A stretch of 23,883 bases of DNA from Promethearchaeota archaeon (GTDB lineage: Archaea; Asgardarchaeota; Lokiarchaeia; Sigynarchaeales; SOKP01), in assembly GCA_030605085.1 (NCBI GenBank), contig JAUWBH010000086.1, forward strand, positions 1 through 23,883, in the 5' to 3' direction. The notes below the pieces were generated by a model that was given only the letters and a program-made list of their open reading frames with translations, did not search any database and was not told the DNA's origin. The translations under genes were made by a program, and so were the position numbers. This document shows positions 8,073 to 16,266 of this stretch, piece by piece. Position 1 is the first letter of the stretch, and the number at the start of each line of letters is the position of its first letter.

Positions 8073-8101
8073 AACAGAAAGACTTTTTTCGTTTATTTCT
8101 T

Positions 8102-8581
8102 TTATCTTTTTCTTGAAACATAATAATCTAACCACTTTTTGACATTGGTAACACTCTCTTCCTCTACCAAATATTTAATAATGTGTTTTTTAATCGTTTC
8201 TTGTTTAGGAATTGGTGGTCCAATATGAGTAATAAAATAATCAATTACCGCTCTATAGGAATGAAGGCGCTTTAATAATTCCACTATATATTTTGCCTTC
8301 TCTTTGCTATAAGCAAATCTTTTGTATTTGAAGGAATCTTTAATAGCATTTTCAATATCGTTATCCGATATTCTATATCCCAAAAACTTTTCACATAATT
8401 TAACTAAATATAATGTAAAAGCCTTACTATAATGCCGATCTTCTTTCTTAGGAAAATCTATTAAAATTTGTCTCTCAATTGCATCTCTTATTATTTTATC
8501 TTGATTTAAATAAATTAACTTTGTTCCTATATGAATTCTTCTGTATTTTTCTTTAATCTTTTGTGGCTTAATAATGTTCAA
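8102..8581 (-). CDS. Hypothetical all-alpha protein
   Basis: I do not recognise this protein. It is basic and apparently all-helical (for example DKIIRDAIERQILIDF, SKEKAKYIVELLKRLHSY), and its C-terminal ETIKKHIIKYLVEEESVTNV could form a helix-turn-helix-like unit, so DNA or RNA binding is possible. The quoted start is a TTG at 8581. The frame stays open upstream to about 8689 and reads coding-like residues (KTRISKVTGNVIKTYAVKIE), but it contains no ATG, GTG or TTG there, so the real N-terminus may be longer and damaged. It is convergent with the phosphorylase gene (29-base gap) and divergent from the SIR2 gene. Together with the SIR2 gene it interrupts the glucan block. Confidence 0.55.
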   Translation of the reverse strand: MNIIKPQKIKEKYRRIHIGTKLIYLNQDKIIRDAIERQILIDFPKKEDRHYSKAFTLYLVKLCEKFLGYRISDNDIENAIKDSFKYKRFAYSKEKAKYIVELLKRLHSYRAVIDYFITHIGPPIPKQETIKKHIIKYLVEEESVTNVKKWLDYYVSRKR

Positions 8582-8849
8582 AAATTTTTCAGTGAGTTCT
8601 TTTCTCTCAATTTTAACAGCATAAGTCTTTATTACATTTCCCGTAACTTTGCTTATACGCGTCTTTGGATAAATTTGTGAACTTGTCTAATTTCTAAAGA
8701 GTAAGTATTAACTATTAATTTATTGTTTTTTTAGTTGTTAGAAATAGCTGATTTTATAAACAATATCAAATTTTAATAAAGCGAAAATTCCTATATATCT
8801 TAGAACAAATTAAAAATATAACATAAGATAAATCTTAACGAAATTCCCA

Positions 8850-10121
8850 ATGAAACCTACAAACCTTACCATAAAAGATTTATTTGCAGACGACGCAAAA
8901 TTGACCTTTTTAGTAGGTGCAGGATGCTCCATTGGCGCACCTTCCTGCTTACCTGCTGGACGCTCTATGATGGAAGCAATTATTAAATATACCTGTGCCG
9001 AATCGGAAATCGAAAAGATTTTGGACTTAGAACAACTCCGTTTTGAAGGGTTAGTGGAAATCGTCCGCGACCGCTTAGATCACCAGCTTAAAATCATTGA
9101 CTATTACGGTGAGGCTGATAAGCCGAACGTTCAGCATTTTTTCTTAGCAGAAATGATTAAAAAAGGACATTTTGTCATTACAACTAATTTTGATTTCTTA
9201 ATAGAATATGCCCTTCTTCAATCGAATGTTCCTAAAGGCGAGGTTATTCTAGTCATTACTAAAAAAGATTTTGAGGAATATAATAATCCAAACGAATTGT
9301 TTGAACGAGGAAAAAAAACAGTATATAAGATTCACGGTTCGACTAAAAACGTGATTGCTGGCGAGAACACAAAAGAATCGTTAATTGCCACTATACAAGC
9401 GTTCGGTTCAAACAAGGAAGGTTTAAACGTGTTCCAAATCCAACCTTTTCAGCGTGGAGCGTTCGATAACGTTTCGAACGGTCGCTCTCTGGTCGTAATG
9501 GGGTATTCAGGTAGCGACGATTTCGACGTAGTTCCCACTTTAATGGTTCTAAAGAACCTTAAGAACATCGTCTGGATTAACCATTTCTCGGAAGAGGGTT
9601 GTAAAGTTTACGAAATAGACGAATCTACTGCTAAAGAAACGGAAAGTTTAGATAAAATCAATCGAATCCTTGTAGATCTTAAACGGACAAATAACGCTAA
9701 TCATATCTACAGAGTGGACGCAAATACAACGATGTTGATTAAAGAATTATTGGAAATCGAACCAGAATTAAGCCTAAATAATTTTTCCATAAGTCCTACG
9801 AATTGGCTCAAAAATAATGTTAATCCACCAGATGAATTTGAGAAATATTTTATTCCCTACAAAATTTACAATTCTTTTGATATATTAGAAGACGCCTTAA
9901 GATGTACAGAAAAAATACTTCGTATAGCTGAAGAAAAAGGCGATAAAAAATGGATACTCGGTGCTCTTAACAACATCGGTCTGATTTACTACGCGCAAGG
10001 GAACTATCCCGAAGCGCTAAAAAGCTTGGAGGAAGCGTTAAAGATTTTTGAGCAACTCGATTCTCCAAACGCAAGGACTATTAGAGAGAATATAGAAATT
10101 CTTAAGAGTAAAATGAAATAA
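8850..10121 (+). CDS. SIR2-like NAD-binding protein with C-terminal TPR
   Basis: Residues 18-230 form a SIR2-type Rossmann domain: FLVGAGCSIGAPSCLPAGR (20-38, NAD-binding loop), FVITTNFDFLIE (108-119, with N113 and D115), VYKIHGS with the expected active-site H162, and LVVMGYSGSDDFD (214-226). Residues about 365-420 hold TPR-like helices (GALNNIGLIYYAQGNYPEALKSLEEALKIF). In bacteria and archaea, stand-alone SIR2 domains fused to other modules often act as NAD-degrading effectors of anti-phage systems, and others are deacylases. The SIR2 core here lacks the zinc-binding cysteines of classical deacetylases, which favours the NADase type by inference. The gene lies inside an alpha-glucan gene block next to a degraded phosphorylase end, consistent with insertion. 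No partner gene is obvious, so it could be a one-gene system with the TPR as sensor. Confidence 0.85.
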   Translation: MKPTNLTIKDLFADDAKLTFLVGAGCSIGAPSCLPAGRSMMEAIIKYTCAESEIEKILDLEQLRFEGLVEIVRDRLDHQLKIIDYYGEADKPNVQHFFLAEMIKKGHFVITTNFDFLIEYALLQSNVPKGEVILVITKKDFEEYNNPNELFERGKKTVYKIHGSTKNVIAGENTKESLIATIQAFGSNKEGLNVFQIQPFQRGAFDNVSNGRSLVVMGYSGSDDFDVVPTLMVLKNLKNIVWINHFSEEGCKVYEIDESTAKETESLDKINRILVDLKRTNNANHIYRVDANTTMLIKELLEIEPELSLNNFSISPTNWLKNNVNPPDEFEKYFIPYKIYNSFDILEDALRCTEKILRIAEEKGDKKWILGALNNIGLIYYAQGNYPEALKSLEEALKIFEQLDSPNARTIRENIEILKSKMK

Positions 10122-10165
10122 AAAATTTCTCGGTTATTGCAAAAGGAGTTCAGGTGTTTTTTTTT

Positions 10166-10219
10166 CTAAAAAAAGCGTATTTGCTTAAACGTCAACCAAT
10201 TTGGAAATATATTGGATAA
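10166..10219 (+). pseudogene. Relic of a second glycogen phosphorylase C-terminus
   Basis: The in-frame reading LKKAYLLKRQPIWKYIG then TAA matches the last residues of the intact phosphorylase, ARKSYKLQRQPIWKYVR then TAA. QPIWKY is identical and the DNA caaccaatttggaaatat differs from the intact gene at only a few bases. Nothing recognisable as phosphorylase precedes it: a run of nine T's and the end of the SIR2 gene. It ends 39 bases before the glycogen-synthase-like start. This fits an older phosphorylase copy that directly preceded the synthase gene and was lost except for its tail. Confidence 0.7.
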
Positions 10220-10258
10220 ATATAAATTTTTTGTAATCATCTATTTTTAGAAACAATA

Positions 10259-11917
10259 ATGAATAAAAGTAAATATAATACAATCGCTTTTGTTTCATTT
10301 GAAAATTCCCTTGCTCCTGTTGGTGGTTTAAATGCAGTTATGAATAAATTACCCCCAATAATTGCAGAAAAGTTAAAAAAAATGCAAATTATTTTAATCA
10401 CACCATTTTTCTATAATATTGAAAAAAGTCGAGCAGCCCTGAATGAGGGTATTATTAATTCTACTGGCATAAAGCCAACGGTTCAATATAGAGAAAAAAA
10501 TTATAAAATGGAAATATTGGAACATTGTCCATTTAAAAAACATGAGAATTATAAAATATATTTTGTAAAATCGAATGAATTCTTTATTGCTCCTGAAAAT
10601 CCCTATATAACTCCAGGAAACCAAAATCAATTACTCGAAGATTCTCATTTTTTTTGTACTACAATTCCAAAAGTTTTAAGTTCAATTAATGAAAAGCCTC
10701 CATTTCTTCTCAATTTACAAGATTGGGAAACTGCTTTAACATTATATACCATGGAACCTTCAATACAACATAAATGTTTATTAACCCTACATAATCCTTA
10801 CGATCAAAAGGTAAAACACCTTGAGAATCTTCTAAAGGTGAAAAAAAATTCGACAATTTTAAAGTATACTTTAAAAAAAATGGACATTGTATCAACAGTA
10901 TCAGAACATTTCGCGTATGAATTAACTCATGAACCTTTATTAACAGAAATACTTGTCCCCCACCTCCAAAAAATTCTTAAAAATATTGAAATAATAGGAA
11001 TAAATAATGGTAATTTTAAGGAACTTAATTTTCCAACAATTAAAAACGAAGATCAGATATTAAAAAAGAAAAGAGAATATCGAAATGAATTTATCGATGA
11101 TTTTCTTTTGCAAAAAGAAACAAAATTAAAACCTAAATGGAGCTCAATTATAAATTTAGAAATAAAATATCCTTTATTTATCATTTTTGGACGTAATGAT
11201 CCCAATCAAAAAGGTTTTGATCTAGCGGCTGCAGCGATTTATAAATTGCTTGATGAGGTTGGAGATGATTTTGCGAGATTTATCTTTTTACCTATACCAG
11301 GTAATTACGGTATAAATAATCTTTTTTATCTTAAAGGTTTGGCAGAAAAATTTAGTAAATCAATCATGATATTCCCTTATCGTCTACCTAGAGGTTATAT
11401 GGAATTACAAAAATCAGCTTCATACATTCTAATGTGCTCTTACTATGAACCATTTGGTGCAGCTCATGAAGGTTATGCAGTGGGAGTCCCAGTAATTGCA
11501 CGTGCGACAGGTGGATTAATTCAACAAGTATGTCCTAAAAATTTTGGATTGTTATCTAATGAATTAAAAGATATAATAACTAAATTTCATGACCTACCTT
11601 TAAATCCTACGGGATATTTATTTCGAGAAAATGAAAGATTCAATAAAAAAAAATTTTGGAAAAAAATAATACATAATAATGATTCGATAAAACAAACAAT
11701 TGATGAGATCATCAGACGCGATAATCTTCTTTTCAAATCTATGGTTAATTCATGTAAAAAAGTTATCGAGGATGCTGCTAATCTCTACATAAGTAAACCT
11801 AAAGAATATGCTGATTTGATTATAAATGGGTTAAAATTATTTCAAAAATTTTCGTGGCATAAATCAGCAGAAAGATATTTAAGAGATTTCTATAAAATAA
11901 AAATTTCAAATATCTGA
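10259..11917 (+). CDS. GT5 glycogen/starch-synthase-like glycosyltransferase
   Basis: GT5 enzymes extend alpha-1,4-glucans from ADP- or UDP-glucose. The order of motifs follows GlgA: IAFVSFENSLAPVGGLNAVM (9-28, N-domain loop), NLQDWETAL (HDWQT region), LLTLHNPYDQ (TIHN motif), VSTVSEHFAYEL (TVS motif), FGRNDPNQKGFDLA (QKG motif with K318), and YYEPFGAAHEGYAVGVPVIARATGGL (donor-site E397). The lysine of the KxGGL motif is replaced by P20, which is unusual for active GlgA enzymes. At 552 residues it is slightly longer than typical bacterial GlgA. It is cytosolic and is the natural partner of the upstream phosphorylase in glycogen turnover. Base composition is more AT-rich than that of the neighbouring SIR2 gene. 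Family membership is secure; the donor and present activity are uncertain because of the missing lysine. Confidence 0.85.
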   Translation: MNKSKYNTIAFVSFENSLAPVGGLNAVMNKLPPIIAEKLKKMQIILITPFFYNIEKSRAALNEGIINSTGIKPTVQYREKNYKMEILEHCPFKKHENYKIYFVKSNEFFIAPENPYITPGNQNQLLEDSHFFCTTIPKVLSSINEKPPFLLNLQDWETALTLYTMEPSIQHKCLLTLHNPYDQKVKHLENLLKVKKNSTILKYTLKKMDIVSTVSEHFAYELTHEPLLTEILVPHLQKILKNIEIIGINNGNFKELNFPTIKNEDQILKKKREYRNEFIDDFLLQKETKLKPKWSSIINLEIKYPLFIIFGRNDPNQKGFDLAAAAIYKLLDEVGDDFARFIFLPIPGNYGINNLFYLKGLAEKFSKSIMIFPYRLPRGYMELQKSASYILMCSYYEPFGAAHEGYAVGVPVIARATGGLIQQVCPKNFGLLSNELKDIITKFHDLPLNPTGYLFRENERFNKKKFWKKIIHNNDSIKQTIDEIIRRDNLLFKSMVNSCKKVIEDAANLYISKPKEYADLIINGLKLFQKFSWHKSAERYLRDFYKIKISNI

Positions 11918-11933
11918 TTTTCTGACTTACATC

Positions 11934-12437
11934 TTATAATTTACAATTTACAATTTTAAATGGACGAATCTTAATGTATTCATCAAATTGCTTTCTATCA
12001 AAGTAATCTTCAAAGGTTTGAATAAAAATTTCTTCCAATGTGTTTAATCCTAAAATTAAACCTTCCATATCTACTGCTAAAAGTAATATGTATTTCGAAG
12101 TAGCCTCAAGAAAAAAGCTCCCTGGTTGAATTTCTTCATCAATGTGAGCTTCAATTATTTGATTTGTCTCTCTAACGATTTCTTTTTTAGTAAATAGAAG
12201 TATTAAATACTCATTTGTATAATCTTCTTTCAAATAAGAATCTCTAATCGCCGAAGCTATAAGAGAGGTGCTTAAATAATTTTTAAAAAGTTGTTGAAAG
12301 CGATTTAGTTCTTTTCTAAACTTGCTTTTGTTGTGATAAAAGGTAAAGTCGTTAGTCAGCTCTAATGGCTTATCATCGTAATATGTAATTGTTTTAGGAG
12401 GTTTTTTAAATTTATATTTTTTAATATATTCTGGCAT
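11934..12437 (-). CDS. Orphan domain resembling the N-terminal domain of beta-hexosaminidases (GH20b-like)
   Basis: The 167-residue protein contains GSFFLEATSKYILLLAVDMEGLILGLNTL (about 107-135). This follows the pattern E-x-Y-x-L-x-V ... I-x-I-x-A-x-D-x-x-G-L-x-Y-G-L-x-T-L of the alpha/beta domain that precedes the catalytic barrel in GH20, GH84 and similar enzymes. Near the end IRPFKIVNCKL looks like the linker (IPxxxIVDWPxxKYRG) that leads into the barrel, but the gene stops there with TAA. No catalytic domain follows: the converging glycogen-synthase-like gene ends 16 bases away. It is either a truncated glycosidase or a stand-alone carbohydrate-related domain. There is no signal peptide. 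The family call rests on pattern matching by eye. Confidence 0.6.
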   Translation of the reverse strand: MPEYIKKYKFKKPPKTITYYDDKPLELTNDFTFYHNKSKFRKELNRFQQLFKNYLSTSLIASAIRDSYLKEDYTNEYLILLFTKKEIVRETNQIIEAHIDEEIQPGSFFLEATSKYILLLAVDMEGLILGLNTLEEIFIQTFEDYFDRKQFDEYIKIRPFKIVNCKL

Positions 12438-12570
12438 AATGCTCGTTCGAGGGTATTAATATTTTTCTAATAATACTAATTTAAAACAGTTATTGTTTTC
12501 TAATTAAAATATAAATTGATTTTTAAAAAATACATAGTTTATAATTCTTAAATAAAAGTAAAGAAGCATA

Positions 12571-13560
12571 ATGAAATTGGGAACGCTAAATTTAGAAAAT
12601 AATTTAATATTATCACCCTTGCTAAATGTGACTACAGGACCTTACAGAAGATTTTGTAAAAAATTTAACAAGATAGGGCTAGTTTGCGTACCAATGTTTT
12701 ATTCTAAAAGAATAACAAATGAGCCTAAATCTGTTGTTCACGAATTATATAAGATTGAAGAAGAACGCCCTATTAGCGTCCAATTAATAGGCTCTGATAC
12801 TGAAGCCCTAAAGAAAGCTATTGAATTTCTTGAAAATTATAAATTCGATGTATTAGATATTAATGCCGGGTGTCCATCCAGAAGAGCAATAAAAGCTAGC
12901 CAAGGTGGTTATTTATTAAAAGATCTGAGGAAATTAGAAGAATTACTAAATACTGCCTTAAAATACTCGTCGAGACCTGTTTCTCTAAAAACAAGATTAG
13001 GATATGAAAATACTATTAAAATTAACGAATTAGCTAGAATAGTTAATAATTCAGGAATTGAGTTTTTAACAGTTCATGCTCGAACGGTAAAAAATAGGTT
13101 TGATAATTCTTTATTAGATTTGGAAACTTTAAAAAAACTAAAGAAAATAGCCGAAATTCCATTAATCGGAAATGGGGATATAAATAATCCTAATTTTGCA
13201 AAACTTTTTTTAGATTATACCAAAGTCGATGGACTCATGATTGGAAGAGGCTCAATGGGAAATCCCAAGATATTTTCTCAAATTTATGAATATATAACAA
13301 ATGATAAAGAAACTCTTTTTAAAAATAACATAGATTTAATGAAAAAATTCATAAAAATTTATGAACAAACGCTTGATGATTTTTTAGATGGAATATCATT
13401 CAATTATCCTCGTAATGAATATAAGTTTATTGAATTAAAACGAAATTCAATTTGGTTAACAAAAAACATAGATAATTCTACTGATATTAGAAGAGAATTA
13501 AGTAGGGCTAAGAATTTAAAACAATTACGAATACTTTTACAAAGAATTTTTAAAAAGTAA
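12571..13560 (+). CDS. dus: tRNA-dihydrouridine synthase (Dus family)
   Basis: FMN-dependent Dus enzymes reduce specific uridines of tRNA to dihydrouridine. Visible are LSPLLNVTTGPYRRFC (the SPMAGVTDxPFR motif, changed to LLNVTTGPYRR), ISVQLIG (68-74), LDINAGCPSRRA with the catalytic C101, VSLKTRLGY with K140, FLTVHART with H169, LIGNGDIN (198-205) and DGLMIGRGSMGNP (220-232). The length of 329 residues is normal. It stands alone with a 133-base AT-rich divergent region before it. No Shine-Dalgarno sequence is seen. Target position in the tRNA is not determinable from the window. Confidence 0.93.
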   Translation: MKLGTLNLENNLILSPLLNVTTGPYRRFCKKFNKIGLVCVPMFYSKRITNEPKSVVHELYKIEEERPISVQLIGSDTEALKKAIEFLENYKFDVLDINAGCPSRRAIKASQGGYLLKDLRKLEELLNTALKYSSRPVSLKTRLGYENTIKINELARIVNNSGIEFLTVHARTVKNRFDNSLLDLETLKKLKKIAEIPLIGNGDINNPNFAKLFLDYTKVDGLMIGRGSMGNPKIFSQIYEYITNDKETLFKNNIDLMKKFIKIYEQTLDDFLDGISFNYPRNEYKFIELKRNSIWLTKNIDNSTDIRRELSRAKNLKQLRILLQRIFKK

Positions 13561-13683
13561 AAAATAAATGTATTAAATGTGTCAAATTATAATATTGTAA
13601 TTCCATTTTAATATTATTAATTATTAAAAAAAATTTAAATAATTGAACTTTTTTTAAATAATTTAACTACTAAACTAAATTGA

Positions 13684-14085
13684 GTGAAAAATTCATTGGC
13701 AAAACATAAATTATTTCTAAGTTGGATGGTTCTATTTTTTATATTTCTTATTGTTATTGTACTTTTATTGATTATCACAAAAGGGGCCAGGTTCATGATA
13801 TTTCCTGTAATAATTCTAGCAGTCATTTTTGTGTTATTCTGTCCAATCATAATTATTGATCATAAACGAGCTTCAGAATATAAGAAAAAAGAAAAAGAAA
13901 AAGCTAAAGAATTAGAATTAAAGGGCGTTGAATTAGAAATAGAGAAAGAGAAATTAGAATTGGAAAAATTAAAATTGTTAAAAGAACCTGAGAAAATTTC
14001 TGGAAATTTTTGTAGATTTTGTGGTGCATCAATAGATGGTTCACCTAATGTTTGTCCTAACTGTGGAAGCTCGTTGTCAAAATAA
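13684..14085 (+). CDS. Membrane-anchored coiled-coil protein with C-terminal zinc ribbon (copy 1)
   Basis: Two membrane helices (about 12-32 and 38-58) are followed by the sequence IIIDHKRASEYKKKEKEKAKE, a highly charged coiled coil (about 65-103) and a C-terminal zinc ribbon with C110, C113, C124 and C127 (CRFC ... CPNC). Both membrane helices come first, so the ribbon and coil probably face the cytosol. The start is a GTG; no ATG lies upstream in frame. It is a clear paralogue of the next gene (shared KHK start, a ... P-x4-D-x3-A-x-EYK segment after the second helix, coil and ribbon). It probably works with that gene and the SPFH gene that follows, since all three end in the same kind of ribbon. 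Enzymatic function is not expected. Confidence 0.7.
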   Translation: MKNSLAKHKLFLSWMVLFFIFLIVIVLLLIITKGARFMIFPVIILAVIFVLFCPIIIIDHKRASEYKKKEKEKAKELELKGVELEIEKEKLELEKLKLLKEPEKISGNFCRFCGASIDGSPNVCPNCGSSLSK

Positions 14086-14197
14086 AAGAAGTGTTTTAAT
14101 TTATTTATGGTTTAATTTTTCAAATTAAAAAAAAATATAGCTGTTCTTTTTTTTAAATTTCTTATAGTCTTTTATTGAAAATAGTAAAATAATAAAT

Positions 14198-14635
14198 ATG
14201 ACAAATAAAGCGAAAATCTTTTTTATAAAACATAAGATTCTGACGTGTTGGATTTTCGTGTTTATTATTCTTACTTATATTTGCATTAGGTCATTAAGAA
14301 TTGTTAAAGAGATTGAACTCAAAGTAGCTGTTGTTTTAATAGAAATATTATTTTTTCTCTTATTTTATCCTTTCTATGTTGTTGATAGAAATAGTGCTGT
14401 AGAATACAAAATTAAAGAAAGAAAGAAGGTTTCAGAGGAAAAGAAAAGAAAAGAAATGGAAAATGCAAAAGAAGCTGAAGAATTAAAACAAAAAATTAAA
14501 GAACTAGAGGAAAAACTCGCAGCAAAAACCTCTGATGCTGTTGATGTTTTAGTCTCTGAAAAAATTTGCGAGTTTTGCGGAAAAAAGGTCGATAAGGAAT
14601 TTATAATTTGTCCGCATTGTGGAACTGAATTTTGA
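14198..14635 (+). CDS. Membrane-anchored coiled-coil protein with C-terminal zinc ribbon (copy 2)
   Basis: The protein has the same layout as its neighbour: two membrane helices (about 14-31 and 42-62), YVVDRNSAVEYKIKERKK, a coiled coil (about 75-112) and a zinc ribbon with C124, C127, C138 and C141 (CEFC ... CPHC). The ribbon is even closer to that of the SPFH protein downstream (CEFCGKKVDKE versus CTYCEKKIDRE). The gene begins 113 bases after copy 1 in the same direction; each gene has AT-rich upstream DNA, so they may be separately transcribed. The pair arose by tandem duplication but is now quite divergent, which suggests that both are kept by selection. Precise role unknown. Confidence 0.72.
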   Translation: MTNKAKIFFIKHKILTCWIFVFIILTYICIRSLRIVKEIELKVAVVLIEILFFLLFYPFYVVDRNSAVEYKIKERKKVSEEKKRKEMENAKEAEELKQKIKELEEKLAAKTSDAVDVLVSEKICEFCGKKVDKEFIICPHCGTEF

Positions 14636-14781
14636 ACCGAATTTTGAATATATTTAAAGCAAATTTAAATATAAACATAAGATATTTTGAGTAAAAACTA
14701 ACTTATTTTTAAGGAATAATTACTATTATATTAAAAAATAATTGATATGGAATTGTTAATATCAATGGAATAGAGAAAAAA

Positions 14782-15768
14782 ATGTATAAAAAAGTAAAGG
14801 AAAAAGAAATTAAAGATTCCGACCCTGAAATTCTCGCTTGGCATCGAGAATATGGTGGATATCTTGAAACGCCTTTAATGTATATATTTCCTCAACCTAA
14901 AGATCATATTAAAGACAAGAAATTCTTCATAATAAAAGATTATGAAAGTGCCCTTTTCTATAATAAGGGAAAACTTGCAGGAGTTCTTGGAGGAGGGGTT
15001 TACAAAATCGAAAAGAAGGCGAGGATTAAAGGAACCGAAATTGTTTATTTCGATATATCGCTTATTGAGGTTCCCTGGGGAATACCACAAGTAAAGGGCA
15101 TTCCTACTAAGGATGGATATATCGTAGGTTTATATGGTGATTTAAAACTTAAAATTACTGATGTTAAGACCTTCTATAATGATGTTGTAGCAGGAGTGAA
15201 GGCATGGACAATACAAGATTTAAAAAATTGGATTATAAGTCTTTTACACACCTCCTTGAGGGATATTTTCAAAAAATATAATGCAAAAAGTATTATTTTA
15301 GAGGATCGTGAACAAGTAATGAAGCTTGTAAAATCTAAAATCACTGAGGAATTCTTAAAATATGGATTGACACTGGAAATATTTAATGTGATTGGCATAA
15401 AAACTCCTGATGATGTTGAGAAGCTATTTGAGCAAGAAAAAGAAAAAAGGCAATATATAATTACCCAAAAAAACAACATCCAACAGCGAATTAAAGATTT
15501 AAAAGATAAGTTAAATGAACAACAAAATCTCTTAGTTGATGATAAAATTTCTCAAGGGGATTACGAGAGAAAGAAACGACAAATTCAAACTTTTATTAAC
15601 GAAGCTGAAGAAGAATTGAATGACATAAATGAAATGTTAAATAAAATTTCATCTAATGAGAGTATTGATAACAATAGTCTTGGGGAAAAATATAAATCTT
15701 GTACTTACTGTGAAAAGAAAATTGATAGGGAATCAAAGATTTGCCCTTATTGTGGGAGCGAGAATTGA
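14782..15768 (+). CDS. SPFH/Band-7-type protein with coiled coil, SHOCT-like segment and zinc ribbon
   Basis: Residues about 45-210 fit the SPFH fold of the bacterial virion-core-protein-like (YdjI-type) group: KFFIIKDYESALFYNKGKLAGVLGGGVYKI, EVPWGIPQ, GYIVGLYGDLKLKITDVKTFYNDVV, then a helical part ending LEIFNVIGIKTPDDVEK. A coiled coil follows (about 215-290). Inside it, LVDDKISQGDYERKKRQI resembles the SHOCT oligomerisation motif. The C-terminus is a zinc ribbon with C307, C310, C321 and C324. SPFH proteins form oligomeric scaffolds at membranes. There is no membrane helix of its own, so the two membrane-anchored ribbon proteins upstream are plausible partners. The gene has a TATA-like TTTAAATATAAA at about 14664-14675, some 105 bases before the ATG. 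Confidence 0.78.
   Translation: MYKKVKEKEIKDSDPEILAWHREYGGYLETPLMYIFPQPKDHIKDKKFFIIKDYESALFYNKGKLAGVLGGGVYKIEKKARIKGTEIVYFDISLIEVPWGIPQVKGIPTKDGYIVGLYGDLKLKITDVKTFYNDVVAGVKAWTIQDLKNWIISLLHTSLRDIFKKYNAKSIILEDREQVMKLVKSKITEEFLKYGLTLEIFNVIGIKTPDDVEKLFEQEKEKRQYIITQKNNIQQRIKDLKDKLNEQQNLLVDDKISQGDYERKKRQIQTFINEAEEELNDINEMLNKISSNESIDNNSLGEKYKSCTYCEKKIDRESKICPYCGSEN
15646..15659 (+). repeat. 14-base core found three times (inside and after the SPFH gene and before mtnA)
   Basis: ATTTCATCTAATGA occurs here, at 15784-15797 and at 17175-17188, each within about 27 bases of wider similarity that includes a preceding TTAA. In all three places one reading frame gives ISSN followed by E or D. The second and third copies mark one edge of the 451-base mtnA repeat. 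Confidence 0.7.
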
Positions 15769-15783
15769 ATGATGTTAACGGAA

Positions 15784-16234
15784 ATTTCATCTAATGAGAT
15801 TAAAAAAATAGAATTTATATTATATTTATTTATATTTATTTAAAAGCTCATCTGGAGCGAAAACTCCGTCTTCTGTAATAATTCCTGTTACTAACCTGAA
15901 CGGAGTTATGTCAAATGCGTAATTTAAGCACTCGACGCCGTTTGGTACTATTTGTACCTTACCAAGAACAAGACTTACTTCAGAGCTATCCCTTTGTTCA
16001 ATAGTAACATTTTCAACAGTCTCTTGAAGAGATAAGGTTGAAGTGGGAGCCGCTACATAAAATGGAATACTGTTGTCTTTTGCCGCCAAAGCGACCAAAT
16101 AGGTACCGATTTTATTGAAGACTGCGTCGGAAGTCACTCTATCAGTGCCAACAATGACCTTATTTATCTTTCCCAATCTCATTAATAATCCCGAAGATGT
16201 ATCTGAAATTACCTTGACTGGAATCTTATCGTAA
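15784..16234 (+). repeat. 451-base direct repeat, copy A (3' part of the mtnA-like gene)
   Basis: The segment aligns without gaps to 17175-17625 (constant offset of 1391). I count about 27 mismatches by eye, or roughly 94% identity. It covers about 40 bases downstream of the mtnA stop and the last 134 codons. The 940 bases between the copies are unique. Similarity ends abruptly in the codon after Tyr of YDKIPVKV. Confidence 0.9.
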
Positions 16235-16266
16235 ATGAGTATAAATTCGTTTATAAACTCTTTCAT
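15826..16266 (-). pseudogene. C-terminal fragment of an mtnA-like isomerase
   Basis: From YDKIPVKVISDTSSG onward this ORF matches residues 207-340 of the complete isomerase at 17217-18239, with only a handful of changes (for example VENVT for VDDVT, FAPDELLNK for FSPDELLKK). The first 12 residues (MKEFINEFILIY) are unrelated. The fragment keeps the GTDR and NKIGTY motifs of the C-terminal Rossmann-like half but lacks the RGAPAIG region and the catalytic cysteine (C156 in the full copy), so it cannot catalyse the isomerisation alone. The reading frame is intact and starts with ATG, so a short protein may still be made; I treat it as a duplicated gene fragment. Confidence 0.8.

Noticed and set aside
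10157..10165. Run of nine T's as a terminator for the SIR2 gene
   Set aside because: It could be one, but it lies at the edge of the phosphorylase relic and may be part of a degraded junction, so I did not list it as a feature.
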